Of a stretch of 64,000 nt of DNA, positions 1 through 8,938 are shown piece after piece. The stretch covers positions 11,190 through 75,189 of the forward strand of contig NZ_JBALOX010000095.1 of the NCBI RefSeq assembly GCF_036965165.1, given 5' to 3'. Numbering within the stretch: position 1 is the first letter of the stretch; each line of letters starts with the position of its first letter. This DNA is from Ferdinandcohnia sp036965165 (GTDB lineage: Bacteria > Bacillota > Bacilli > Bacillales > Bacillaceae_L). The notes beneath the pieces are model-generated. The model was not told the origin of the DNA. It searched no databases and was given only the letters and a program-made list of their open reading frames with translations. The translations under genes were made by a program, and so were the position numbers.

Positions 1-249
1 CAGTGGTTAGGCGAATTTATTAAGTCAAAAGAAATCCATAATATGCTGTTAGGGATTTTAATACTTGGTTTATTCGTCTTTATCTTACTTCCTAGATTTC
101 CATTTTTACTATCTTCGTTCATATTTCTGTTTATTTTGATGAAAGTGATGGATGCTGGCTCTATTCTTAAAATAACAATCATTTCAATTTGTGTGAGCGG
201 GTCAATTTTTACACTTTTTCAAATTATATTTAAAGTACCATTACCTTAA
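1..249 (+). CDS. TctB-like small membrane subunit, 3' end only
   Basis: The reading frame is open from base 1, so the start of this gene lies left of the window. What remains is about 82 residues with two hydrophobic stretches (from MLLGILILGL onward and near the C-terminus). It sits 9 bases before a TctA gene on the same strand. In tripartite tricarboxylate transporters the small, poorly conserved TctB membrane protein is encoded directly before TctA, so position, size and hydrophobicity all suggest TctB. The call rests mainly on context because TctB sequences diverge strongly. A periplasmic-type TctC binding protein would be expected further left. Confidence 0.7.
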   Translation, partial: QWLGEFIKSKEIHNMLLGILILGLFVFILLPRFPFLLSSFIFLFILMKVMDAGSILKITIISICVSGSIFTLFQIIFKVPLP

Positions 250-258
250 GGAAAGAAG

Positions 259-1779
259 TTGAGTAACATGGCCTTACAATATATTCTTGACACGCTATAT
301 CAACTTTTTACGCCTGTTAATCTTCTGACACTAGTGCTTGCGGTGTTTTTCGGTTTACTAGTAGGAGTACTGCCAGGGTTAACTTCTACAATGGCAATTG
401 CTCTTTTGACTGGATTGACGTATGGGATTGCACCAGAGACAGCGATTCTTTCATTAATCGGCGTGTATGTCGGTGCAATATCAGGCGGAGTACAAACTGC
501 AATTCTATTAAACATACCAGGAACACCAGCTTCAGCAGCAACAGCAGTTGATGGCTATAAGATTGGACAAAGGGGAGAGGCGGGATTAGGCATTTTTCTA
601 GGAAATGCTTCTGCCTTCCTTGGCACCTTGTTTGGGGCAGTTTGTGTCTTGGTGCTTACCCCGCTTCTCGGGATGCTATCTTTAAAATTTGGTTCCTGGG
701 AGTTCTTTTTACTTGCGGTATTCGGTGTTATGATCTGTGGTAGTTTGACATCTGGAGGTGACTCTTTAAAAGGGTGGATTTCCGGAATAATTGGGTTGTT
801 TGTTGCGCAAATAGGATTAGACTCATTGAACTCGTATCCTCGATTCACTTTTGACAGTATGGCCTTAATAGGGGGAATTCCATTAATTCCTATTATGATT
901 GGTTTATTTGGATTCCCGGAAATTGTAAACTCATTCAAAAAACAAGAAATGAAAGCTGTTAAAGAAGTGATTGAGCTCAGAGTAAAAAAAGGAATTTCGA
1001 TTTTAAAAGGAAAAATATCTACAGTAACTAGGTCTGGCTTCCTTGGGGTCTTTGTAGGGATTTTTCCTGGAGTCGGTGAAGATGTGGCAGGTTGGCTATC
1101 GTATTGGGCAGCAAAAATGCGAAGTAAAAAGAAAGAAGAATTTGGTAAGGGTTCTTACGAAGGAGTTATTGCCGCTGAGACTGGAATTAATGCGACAATA
1201 GGTGGAAACTTAATTCCTGTACTGACCCTAGCTGTTCCTGGTAGTACATCCTCTGCAGTTTTACTAGCGGCTTTATGGTTACATGGTTATCGACCAGGAC
1301 CTTTGTTGTTGGGCGAATCACCAGGGTTTATCTATACAATGAGTTTGTATTTGGTAGCTAGCGCTTTTGTTATGCTCCTTTTAGGACTATTTATTTCAAG
1401 ATATACGGTAAAAGTTCTCCGTTTTGATAAAAAGATTTTAATGCCGATTGTCTTTGTATTTTGTGCTGTTGGTTCTTTCGTCATTGATAATTCAATCACG
1501 AGTGTTTATATGATGTTTGTTTTCGGAATAATCGGATTAGTTTTGTCGAAAATGGATTATCCAGCTGCACCATTTTTACTTGGGGTCGTTCTTGGACCAA
1601 TGGCAGATTCAAATTTACGACGTGCATTAGTATTATCCGATGGTAGTCTTATACCATTCTTTACAAGACCTATTTGTATTGTATTTGTAATTGCCATTAT
1701 TTTAATGATTTTAGCACAGTTTAAAGTCTTTGATAAGATAAAGCCTATAATTTCAAAGAAAAAAAGCATCTCGGGGTGA
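259..1779 (+). CDS. tctA: TctA-family tripartite tricarboxylate transporter large permease
   Basis: A 506-residue, very hydrophobic protein of the usual TctA length. The family signature appears twice, once in each half: GVLPGLTST near residue 37 and GIFPGVGED near residue 270, matching the known internal duplication of the fold. TctA is the large membrane subunit that imports carboxylates using a TctC binding protein. The start chosen is TTG at 259, which follows an AAGGAAAG ribosome site; an ATG three codons in is the alternative. Two Gfo/Idh/MocA dehydrogenases follow within 7 to 55 bases, so the imported substrate is probably a sugar acid or polyol-derived acid rather than citrate. The substrate is an inference. 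Confidence 0.9.
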   Translation: MSNMALQYILDTLYQLFTPVNLLTLVLAVFFGLLVGVLPGLTSTMAIALLTGLTYGIAPETAILSLIGVYVGAISGGVQTAILLNIPGTPASAATAVDGYKIGQRGEAGLGIFLGNASAFLGTLFGAVCVLVLTPLLGMLSLKFGSWEFFLLAVFGVMICGSLTSGGDSLKGWISGIIGLFVAQIGLDSLNSYPRFTFDSMALIGGIPLIPIMIGLFGFPEIVNSFKKQEMKAVKEVIELRVKKGISILKGKISTVTRSGFLGVFVGIFPGVGEDVAGWLSYWAAKMRSKKKEEFGKGSYEGVIAAETGINATIGGNLIPVLTLAVPGSTSSAVLLAALWLHGYRPGPLLLGESPGFIYTMSLYLVASAFVMLLLGLFISRYTVKVLRFDKKILMPIVFVFCAVGSFVIDNSITSVYMMFVFGIIGLVLSKMDYPAAPFLLGVVLGPMADSNLRRALVLSDGSLIPFFTRPICIVFVIAIILMILAQFKVFDKIKPIISKKKSISG

Positions 1780-1785
1780 CAATGA

Positions 1786-2949
1786 ATGAAAAAAGTAAAT
1801 GTCGGTATCGTAGGTAGCGGATTCATCGCGGCGATCCACATCGATAGTTATAAAAAAGTTTTCGGAATAGACGTATGTTTAAAAGCTGTGGCATCAACAA
1901 ATAAAAAGGTACAGTCATTTGCCGAAAAATACAGCATCGAAAAGGTATATTCCCGATTCGAACAGTTACTGGAAGATCCAGAAATTGATGTTGTAGATAT
2001 TTGCACACCAGCTCATCTGCACGAGGAAATGATAATACGTGCTATGGAGGCGGGAAAGCATGTCATATGTGAAAAACCGATGACAGGCTTTTATGGAACA
2101 GGAGATGTCAATATTGGGTCGAGTGTTCCAAAAGAAAAAATGTATAGCGATGTTATCGGGCGTATGAATAAATTAAAAGAAGTGGTCGAGCAAAGTGGCA
2201 AGTTATTCATGTATGCTGAGAATTGGGTGTATGCGCCGTCGATTAGTAAATGTGCCGAGATTATCAAAGCAAGAAGAAGCAAGATTCTTTTACTGAAAGG
2301 TGAAGAGAGTCACAGTGGATCTCATGCTGCTCATGCTGCCCAATGGGCATTTACAGGTGGAGGTGCACTAATCCGTCAGGGATGCCACCCTTTATCAGCC
2401 GTACTATATTTGAAGCAGGTTGAAGCCGAAGCACGGAACGAAGAAATCCATATTGAGAGCATAGTCGCGGAAGTTGGCAATATCACAAATCATTTAAATG
2501 AGCAAGATCGCGGAGTTATTGCAGCTCGACCAGTAGATGTTGAAGACTGGGCAAATGTTAGTATATCTTTTTCAGACGGTACAAAAGCTGCTGTGATGGC
2601 TGGAGATATGATTGTTGGTGGCATAAGAAACATAGTTGAAGTTTTCACTCCTGAAAGTGCACATATTTGTAATATGACACCAAACAACCATGCTTTATCA
2701 TACTTTGCTAACGAAACGAATTTGGAAGATATATACATTAGCGAAAAAGTAGAAACGAAACAAGGCTGGCAGTTTGTAAGTCCTATGGAAGAGTACGTAA
2801 GAGGCTATGTGGACGAATTCCAGGATTTTATGGAGTGTGTCGCATTTGAAAGAAAACCAAAATCGGATTTTTCACTTGCCTATGATTCTACGAAAGCAAT
2901 TTATGCAGCTTATTGGTCAGCTGCTGAAGGTAAAAGGATATACTTTTAG
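1786..2949 (+). CDS. Gfo/Idh/MocA-family NAD(P)-dependent oxidoreductase
   Basis: The 387-residue protein opens with a Rossmann dinucleotide fold (GIVGSGFIAAIH, residues 8-19) and carries the classical EKP motif (HVICEKPMTG) near residue 93. A histidine in GGGALIRQGCHPLSAV lies where the family places its catalytic region. Family members oxidise or epimerise sugars, inositols and sugar acids. It begins 6 bases after tctA and is followed by a second member of the same family, so all are probably one transcript for uptake and oxidation of a single carbon source. The exact substrate cannot be read from the sequence. Confidence 0.88.
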   Translation: MKKVNVGIVGSGFIAAIHIDSYKKVFGIDVCLKAVASTNKKVQSFAEKYSIEKVYSRFEQLLEDPEIDVVDICTPAHLHEEMIIRAMEAGKHVICEKPMTGFYGTGDVNIGSSVPKEKMYSDVIGRMNKLKEVVEQSGKLFMYAENWVYAPSISKCAEIIKARRSKILLLKGEESHSGSHAAHAAQWAFTGGGALIRQGCHPLSAVLYLKQVEAEARNEEIHIESIVAEVGNITNHLNEQDRGVIAARPVDVEDWANVSISFSDGTKAAVMAGDMIVGGIRNIVEVFTPESAHICNMTPNNHALSYFANETNLEDIYISEKVETKQGWQFVSPMEEYVRGYVDEFQDFMECVAFERKPKSDFSLAYDSTKAIYAAYWSAAEGKRIYF

Positions 2950-3004
2950 AAAATAATATACTACTAAATTGGAATTTCGTAATGTCATAGAGGAGAATAA
3001 CACA

Positions 3005-4078
3005 ATGCAAAAAAATGATGGAATGAATTATGCTCCACAGGGAAAACCACGACCAGTAGTTGGCAGAGGTGAGTTTGTCTTTGCCGCGATGGCACTTGAT
3101 CATGGACATATTTATGGTCAGTGTAATGGTTTGTTAGAAGCGGGAGCAACATTAAAGTGGGTTTATGATCCAGACCCTGAAAAAGTAAAGCAATTTCTAG
3201 AGATTTATCCTGGTGTGAAAGTAGCTAGCTCTGAACAAGAAATTTTACAGGATTCAGAAGTTCATCTTGTAGCGGCAGCTGCTATTCCTTCAGAGCGGGG
3301 TCCGTTGGGAGTTAAAGTGATGGAGCATGGTAAAGATTACTTTACTGATAAAACTCCTTTTACTTCTATTGAACAATTGGAACAAGCAAAGTCGAAAGTA
3401 CGTACTACTGGTCAAAAATACATGGTTTATTATAGCGAACGCTTACACGTTGAAAGTTCTGTTTTTGCAGGACAACTTATTCAAGATGGGGCAATTGGCC
3501 GAGTCGTTCAAGTGCTTGGATTAGGACCGCATCGATTAAATGCGCATATGCGTCCAGAATGGTTTTTCCAAATGGAGAAATATGGGGGTATCTTATGCGA
3601 CATCGGCAGCCATCAAATTGAGCAATTTTTATTTTTTGCAGGATGCAAAGATGCTAGGGTGCTTCATAGCAAGGTAGCAAACTATCACTGTAAAGAATAT
3701 CCTGAATTTCAGGATTTCGGAGATGCAACTTTGCTCGGAGACAACGGAGCAACCAATTATTTCCGTGTTGATTGGCTAACACCTGCTGGGTTAGGTGCTT
3801 GGGGTGATGGGAGATTAACAATCTTAGGAACAAAGGGGTATATTGAGCTTAGAAAATATATTGATATTGCCCGTAATCCAGATGGTGATCACCTATTTTT
3901 GGTGAATGATGAAGGAGAACAGCACTTAGAGCTAAATGGTAAGGTTGGTTACCCCTTTTTTGGTGAATTAATTTTGGATTGTTTAAATAGGACAGAACGA
4001 GCAATGACACAAGAACATGCATTTAAAGCAGCTGAACTTTGCTTGTTAGCACAAAAAGAAGCCGTAATTGTAGAATGA
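3005..4078 (+). CDS. Divergent Gfo/Idh/MocA-family oxidoreductase
   Basis: The start at ATG 3005 is set by the ribosome site AGAGGAG eight bases upstream; a TTG further left (2969) is in frame but has no such site. The protein has about 357 residues with the family layout: an N-terminal nucleotide-binding half and a C-terminal half with GGILCDIGSHQIEQFLF, the usual G-D-x-G-x-H segment. The N-terminal glycine motif is unusual (ALDHGHIYG) and the EKP position reads DKTP, so cofactor handling may differ from its neighbour. Similar divergent members sit beside Tct or ABC sugar operons. It is the last gene of the run and a hairpin follows at 4216. Confidence 0.85.
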   Translation: MQKNDGMNYAPQGKPRPVVGRGEFVFAAMALDHGHIYGQCNGLLEAGATLKWVYDPDPEKVKQFLEIYPGVKVASSEQEILQDSEVHLVAAAAIPSERGPLGVKVMEHGKDYFTDKTPFTSIEQLEQAKSKVRTTGQKYMVYYSERLHVESSVFAGQLIQDGAIGRVVQVLGLGPHRLNAHMRPEWFFQMEKYGGILCDIGSHQIEQFLFFAGCKDARVLHSKVANYHCKEYPEFQDFGDATLLGDNGATNYFRVDWLTPAGLGAWGDGRLTILGTKGYIELRKYIDIARNPDGDHLFLVNDEGEQHLELNGKVGYPFFGELILDCLNRTERAMTQEHAFKAAELCLLAQKEAVIVE

Positions 4079-4562
4079 CAGAAAAAAATGAATTCCGTAA
4101 AGAGATTTAATTCTTCACCTATAATGGCTTTTACGCTAAATCCTTTAATCAAAGCACGTGGAGTACTGTTCACTACTTGTAATAAAAGATTAAAACAGAT
4201 GTAACAGTGAGTATAGAGCCTCTCCATAAGGAAAGGCTCTTTACTGTTTTTGACTGCAATTATATGTGATTTTTTACTTAAATTCGTGTTAGTTTTCCAT
4301 AAAGATTCGTGCATAGTATTCTGTTTCTTCGTACAATATTTGTTCTATTCTCTCATTTCTCAATCGTGTCTTTGTCTTTTCAGTCATCATTAACGATTTG
4401 AAAGCTACTTGATATATTCGGCGTTTTTCCTTAATTTTTTTCCATGCCTTCACACCCCGTATACTATATATTTTATTTCAGTATCCAATTCCCCCTTTAT
4501 TTTATGGCTATTACGGAAGCCGGCTTAAGATCATTCACGCCGGCCACTCTAAATTTATATTT
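4079..4562. other. Intergenic stretch without a supported gene
   Basis: Apart from the hairpin at 4216-4245 nothing convincing is visible. A minus-strand open frame here (3949-4314) overlaps the end of the dehydrogenase gene, has no ribosome site and has no recognisable composition. Confidence 0.5.
4216..4245 (+). terminator. Rho-independent terminator of the Tct/dehydrogenase operon
   Basis: GAGCCT and AGGCTC form a stem that continues with TCC/GGA around an ATAA loop (4216-4239). It is followed by TTT and, after ACTG, a run of five T. It lies about 140 bases after the last gene. Confidence 0.6.
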
Positions 4563-5212
4563 TTAATTGTTGGAGGGAACTGGTACTGTTACATTCATTT
4601 CCTGCACTGCTCCAGGATAAAGTTTACCGGTATGATCTACAAGCTCAAGTTTGATGGTATGACCCCCAGTTTCAAGTTCTTTACTCCATGAGCCGATTTG
4701 ATCCGTAAGTAGATCATCTCGTTTTACGCCATCCACTGTTATAACACCATTGTCCTCCCCTTCATTAGTACCTGCTATAACACCCCCGATAAAGTATGCA
4801 ATATGAACCATTTCACCATGAATCATTGGTTCTCCCATAATTGCTGGCGGTCCAGCCAAGTTGTGATCAACTTGAGAAACAAAATGCATATGGATTTCAA
4901 AATGGGGCATTTCAATGCCTGCATGTTTGTGTCGTTCAAATTGTATATATGTATGATCAACAGGAGGGGCATCCGACCTTGCATTCCTTGTATTAACCCA
5001 TGATTTTCCATCTGTTCTATCATTGCTTCTATAAAAACAAGCTTTCCATTGATCGTTCCAAGGATAGGACCATCAGAAGGTATAGCCCCATCTGGTGTAT
5101 ACCAATCCAAATCTTGAATGTAAATATCTAGGAAAGGACCCGGTTTATCTGGTTGCACCACCCAACTTCTATCAGTCACAGACTGATTGGCGCTTTGGGT
5201 TTGAGAATTCTT
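4563..5212 (-). pseudogene. His-rich protein, truncated at the N-terminus and frameshifted
   Basis: Two overlapping minus-strand frames join into one protein. The N-terminal part (from about 5212) contains TPDGAIPSDGPILGTING. The C-terminal part (to 4563) contains HKHAGIEMPHFEIHMHF and many more histidines. A single missing C in the CCCC run at about 4965-4969 explains the shift, since restoring one base gives a continuous reading through PPVDHTYIQFERHKHAG. The open frame reaches upstream only to a stop at 5213-5215, with no start of normal strength and no signal peptide. The front of the gene is therefore lost. The product is not recognised; histidine clusters suggest metal binding. The shift could in part be a sequencing error, but the missing front is real. 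Confidence 0.7.
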
Positions 5213-5557
5213 TTACTAAAGCCTGAAGAACTGCAAGGCAAACCAATGATTTTGCTTAAGAAGGGAAAGGGAATGCGGAAGATAGCGGATCTATTTTTTA
5301 CATAGAAAGCAGTTTCCTCACAGATTATTCTGGAGACGAATAGTATCCACCTTGCCTATAATCTTGTTCAGGAAGATAAAGGATTTACTTTTTTACCGGG
5401 AGTTGCCGTCAAATCCCTTCATCAATTAAAACCAGGTGTCTTTTACCAGATGCAGGATTACATCATGGAGCGAAATTTTTATGCATGCTTTCGAACAGGC
5501 AGCTATCTCTCTCCTAGTATCAAGTATCTAATCCAGTCTATAGCACAGTTATTGTGA
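5213..5557 (+). pseudogene. LysR-type regulator, C-terminal remnant with internal stop
   Basis: Reading from 5213 gives LLKPEELQGKPMILLKKGKG, then a TAG at about 5306, then AVSSQIILETNSIHLAYNL and GFTFLPGVAVKSLHQLKPG, ending at TGA 5555-5557. The segments LExxSxxLAxxLVxxGxGFxFLP and the following basic/aromatic stretch are typical of the LysR substrate-binding domain. The DNA-binding half is missing. The remnant begins exactly where the divergent His-rich gene is cut, so a deletion seems to have removed both 5' ends and the promoter region between them. The internal TAG confirms decay. Confidence 0.7.
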
Positions 5558-5635
5558 CAAGGGGAAGGTTCATGTGCGGATTTATAGAACCTGATATCTG
5601 CAATCTACTCTAGAAAATTAGTAAGTGTGACAAAT

Positions 5636-5690
5636 AAAGGAACCGACCTCAGTGTGTGAATCGTACACTCTGGGGGGAGTTCCTTTTACT
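5636..5690 (+). terminator. Terminator-like long hairpin after the LysR remnant
   Basis: AAAGGAAC (5636-5643) pairs with GTTCCTTT (5679-5686), and inner CCTCAG/CTGGGG and GTGT/ACAC segments extend the stem. T-rich sequence follows. Confidence 0.6.
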
Positions 5691-5739
5691 TTTCACAAAT
5701 TTGCCATAAAAAACTTCCAAACGGATGCCCCTTTTTTAC

Positions 5740-5774
5740 CACCACCTTTCTATAACAACAATGAAAGGGTGGTG
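5740..5774 (+). promoter_or_regulatory. Inverted repeat masking the ribosome binding site of the next gene
   Basis: CACCACCTTTC (5740-5750) can pair with GAAAGGGTGGTG (5763-5774) with a single bulged G and a 12-base loop. The right arm contains the GGGTGGTG ribosome site that serves the ATG at 5782, so the folded transcript would hide it. Confidence 0.5.
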
Positions 5775-5781
5775 CATTCGT

Positions 5782-6648
5782 ATGAATTTAAAATCGGGCA
5801 CAATTGATAAGTTTGAGGATTATTCAAATTTTAGTAGTTTACAGGAATTCAATAGGCATATGGAGATGTGGATGCTTCAATACAAGGATGATTTTTCAAA
5901 AGGCGAATTAGTTGGGTTAAAACGCCTAGTTCGTTATTCAGCGAAAGTTCCAGGGGTTTGCAACGCAAAGATTGGCACGATGCTGAAGTCTATCCATGAG
6001 GAATACAACGGAAATGGCGTGTCTCGTTCTACTTTTAAACGAATGATTCAAAAAGCTGTGGCTTTAGGTATTTTTACAGTTTATGAAACCGAGCGCAAGA
6101 ATGGCTCACAAACTAGCAATCTTTATGTGTTTAATCGTTACCCAGAAATCAATTCAACTCATCATGAACCACCTAAAAAGGAAATTTTGAACCACCATAA
6201 TGAAACTAGTAATTCTTTTAAAACTAAACAAGATATAAAAGAACGTAAGGACGCTCCTCTAGATTTCACATTTACAAGTGATCGAGTTCCCGTTTCCTTT
6301 GTTGAAGCAGTAAAACCATTTTTTCCTGAAGCAAAAATAATCGAGGAGTATTGGAAAATGACAACTATTGCAGCAAATAAAAACAACCGCGACAAGGAAT
6401 GTGTAGATATGATTGAGCTATCGATTAATGCCTTCAAACAAATGATTATCAAGCTAAAGAAAAATACAGTTCACAATCCATTTGCCTATTTTTATGGGGT
6501 GTTAACCCGAGAATTGGAAGAGCTATACTATCAGGAATTGGAAGAATCAGTGGAATATTTCGCGGAAAGTATTAGCAAGCAACGAAAAGAAGCATCCAAA
6601 AAATCTGAGCTATTTTCGTTACTTCAAGAAGTATTGCCGCTTACTTAG
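5782..6648 (+). CDS. Helix-turn-helix domain protein of unknown role
   Basis: The start at ATG 5782 is preceded by GGGTGGTG at 7-base spacing; an in-frame ATG at 5725 lies upstream of the inverted repeat and is less likely. The product has about 288 residues. Residues 40-130 (KGELVGLKRLVRYSAKVPGV, then VSRSTFKRMIQKAVALGIF) look like a winged helix in which SRSTFKRMIQKA is the recognition helix, followed by a strand with ETERKNGSQTSNLYVFN. The C-terminal part is charged and helical. Layout resembles replication-associated or DnaD-like HTH proteins of Bacillus, but no precise family is claimed. Confidence 0.7.
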   Translation: MNLKSGTIDKFEDYSNFSSLQEFNRHMEMWMLQYKDDFSKGELVGLKRLVRYSAKVPGVCNAKIGTMLKSIHEEYNGNGVSRSTFKRMIQKAVALGIFTVYETERKNGSQTSNLYVFNRYPEINSTHHEPPKKEILNHHNETSNSFKTKQDIKERKDAPLDFTFTSDRVPVSFVEAVKPFFPEAKIIEEYWKMTTIAANKNNRDKECVDMIELSINAFKQMIIKLKKNTVHNPFAYFYGVLTRELEELYYQELEESVEYFAESISKQRKEASKKSELFSLLQEVLPLT

Positions 6649-6907
6649 GCAGCAACTCGATTAAGAATTGGTAGATTCCCTCACACTAGAGGTTAACCCT
6701 ATAATGGTCTGGAGCGGGTGATTCCTTCGTAGGAGCAACACTGTATCATCCAGGCATTGGTAAAGCTATGATCCAAAATATCTGTTAAAATAGCAAAATA
6801 AGCGATAACGAATGTAAAAAAAGCTCGTTGTGCATTTTTATAATTTTACAGATTAGGAGAGATGACTTATTTACCTCGAACAACAACAAGAAATACAAGA
6901 GCATCGA

Positions 6908-8110
6908 TTGCAAAATCCAAAGGGGAAAACGCGTTTGGGGTTAGCGCTTTTGCTTGGGTTGCTTGCTTTTTTAGGGCCGTTTAATATAGACATGTATTTG
7001 CCTAGCTTTCCCGAGATTTCTCAGGATTTTGGGGCTGGTGCTACGCAGGTACAGCTTAGTTTAACCGCATGTTTAATAGGGCTAGCGATTGGGCAATTGG
7101 TTGTCGGGTCGATCAGTGATGCACAAGGTAGGAAAAAACCTTTGTTAATTGCTACTACATTGTTTGTTTTAGCTTCTATTCTCTGTGCATTTGCGCCCAA
7201 TATGACAACACTGATCACTGCACGTTTTTTACAGGGATTTACCGCATCAGCTGGGGTTGTCCTTTCTCGCGCTGTAGTACGTGATGTATTTAATGGCAAA
7301 GAGCTTACGAAATTTTTCTCACTGTTAATGGTCATTAATGCTGTTGCACCAATAATCGCGCCTCTATTTGGCGGAGCAATCCTGGCTTTTCCATCAGCAA
7401 GCTGGCAAACCATTTTTTACTTTTTAGCTTTTATTGGACTTTTGATTGTGATTATCGTTGCCATGAAATTAAAGGAAACATTGCCACCGGAAAATCGTAT
7501 TCCAAGTTCTATTGGTTCATCGGTTATGACAATGGGCAGTTTATTGAAAGACCGTTCTTTTATTGGCTATGCAATAGTTGTCGGATTTGTCCATGGTGGA
7601 AGTTTCGCCTATGTATCAGGGACTCCTTTTGTATATCAGGATATTTACGGGGTATCTCCCCAAGTATTCAGTGTTCTATTTGGGATTAATGGAATAGCAA
7701 TTATTACGGGGAGTTTTATTATTGGACGATTCAGTGAGATCATCCCAGAGAAGAAACTGCTTCAGGCAGCTGTTACGATTGCACTGACGGCGACTCTCCT
7801 CCTGCTGATTATGACAATTATTAAAGGGCCGTTAGCGTCACTTGTCATATTGATTTTTATATACATGATCACCATAGGAATGATTATGACTAGCACCTTT
7901 ACCTTGGGGATGGCCAATCAGGGGAACCGTGCCGGAAGTGCAAGTGCTGTATTAGGCATGCTCCCGTTGCTGCTTGGAGCGATTTTTTCTCCGCTTGCTG
8001 GTATTAATGAAACCTCGGCTGTTCCAATGGGAGCCATCATATTTACTACTTCACTCATCGGGTTTATCGCTTTCTTTACACTGGTAAGAACGAAAAAGGT
8101 AGAAGGATGA
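6908..8110 (+). CDS. Bcr/CflA-family multidrug efflux MFS transporter
   Basis: A 12-helix MFS protein of about 400 residues. It has the Bcr/CflA hallmarks GPFNIDMYLPSFPEI in the first helix, the loop motif GSISDAQGRKKP after helix 2, and RFLQGFTASAGVVLSRAVVRD in helix 4, typical of drug:H+ antiporters for bicyclomycin or chloramphenicol-type compounds. The start is doubtful. The TTG at 6908 has no ribosome site, while a strong TTAGGAGAG lies at 6853-6861. The transporter frame is open from 6866 (residues IYLEQQQQEIQEHR), so translation may begin at a non-standard ATT (6869), or one base may be missing after the ATG at 6862. The transported drug is unknown. Confidence 0.88.
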   Translation: MQNPKGKTRLGLALLLGLLAFLGPFNIDMYLPSFPEISQDFGAGATQVQLSLTACLIGLAIGQLVVGSISDAQGRKKPLLIATTLFVLASILCAFAPNMTTLITARFLQGFTASAGVVLSRAVVRDVFNGKELTKFFSLLMVINAVAPIIAPLFGGAILAFPSASWQTIFYFLAFIGLLIVIIVAMKLKETLPPENRIPSSIGSSVMTMGSLLKDRSFIGYAIVVGFVHGGSFAYVSGTPFVYQDIYGVSPQVFSVLFGINGIAIITGSFIIGRFSEIIPEKKLLQAAVTIALTATLLLLIMTIIKGPLASLVILIFIYMITIGMIMTSTFTLGMANQGNRAGSASAVLGMLPLLLGAIFSPLAGINETSAVPMGAIIFTTSLIGFIAFFTLVRTKKVEG

Positions 8111-8460
8111 AATTGCTGTCAACTTACTGGATGAGAGTGAACAATTTTCAAAAAAAGTAAAAAACGAAAGAAGAGAAGTTTTTCCTCGCTATTTTGTGGT
8201 ATCGATTTTACAATTAATCCCATGATTTCCCCTTGTCTCCCTGTGACAACACATGGGGTGCAGGTGATTATAGATCTGTTGAAAAAAATAAGGGGAAGGT
8301 TTAAAAACCAACCTTCTCCAAATACAATCCTTCGGCAATAATTGTAACAATATAGTATTTAGTAGGCTGCGGAACCATTCTAAATCACTGGAAAAGTGTC
8401 TTAATTGACTACTGAAGGGTGGCACTTAGAATTAAATGATAATAAATTGTGTAGAAGAAG

Positions 8461-8491
8461 GAGGATAGACATTTCACTATCCTCTTTAATA
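8461..8491 (+). terminator. Hairpin terminator
   Basis: Perfect 8-base stem GAGGATAG/CTATCCTC with an eight-base loop, followed by TTTAAT. It lies 350 bases after the drug exporter, so it may end a longer transcript or a lost gene. Confidence 0.5.
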
Positions 8492-8577
8492 AATCGCAAT
8501 AATTGTTAATTTTGCTGTTAAGATGCTGGTTTTTACAATGTAATTTGGTTCAGGTCTGTTGAGGAATTATTTTAATT

Positions 8578-8618
8578 AAAAGAACGAATCCCGATTTTGG
8601 TGGAATTCGTTCTTTTTT
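8578..8618. terminator. Strong bidirectional hairpin terminator
   Basis: AAAAGAACGAAT (8578-8589) pairs with ATTCGTTCTTTT (8605-8616) around a 15-base loop. T-runs are present on both strands. Confidence 0.65.
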
Positions 8619-8938
8619 GCTTGTTAAGGTGATTGTATCCCCCAACTAATTTTAAATGATGACATAAGAGATGATTTATGAATTGGCAAAAGTCATTTTC
8701 TTTATTTAACAAGGTTATTGGTACTTTTATATAGGTTTTTGAATAACAATTGCTATTAAAAAAAACAAATTCTTTAACGAAGTGTAAAGAGCAAATTGTT
8801 TGACCATGTTTGTTAAAGTACATGACACGTAACCTTATCGATATTTGGTATGAAAAGGCAGATTGTATAGAGGAAAAATTTCGTAATTAATAATTATCTA
8901 ATCACGCAACGTATGAAAATACATATTTCTAAAGTTTG

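Larger units (their letters stand above)
8111..8938. other. 828-base intergenic region with two terminator hairpins
   Basis: No gene is clearly supported. GAGGATAG/CTATCCTC (8461-8484) and AAAAGAACGAAT/ATTCGTTCTTTT (8578-8618) are strong hairpins followed by T-rich tails. A minus-strand frame of 83 codons (8823-8572) has only a weak ribosome site and reads through the second hairpin, so it is not accepted as a gene. Confidence 0.5.

Noticed and set aside
8572..8823. Minus-strand frame of 83 codons
   Set aside because: Weak ribosome site, reads through a strong terminator hairpin, and no recognisable composition.
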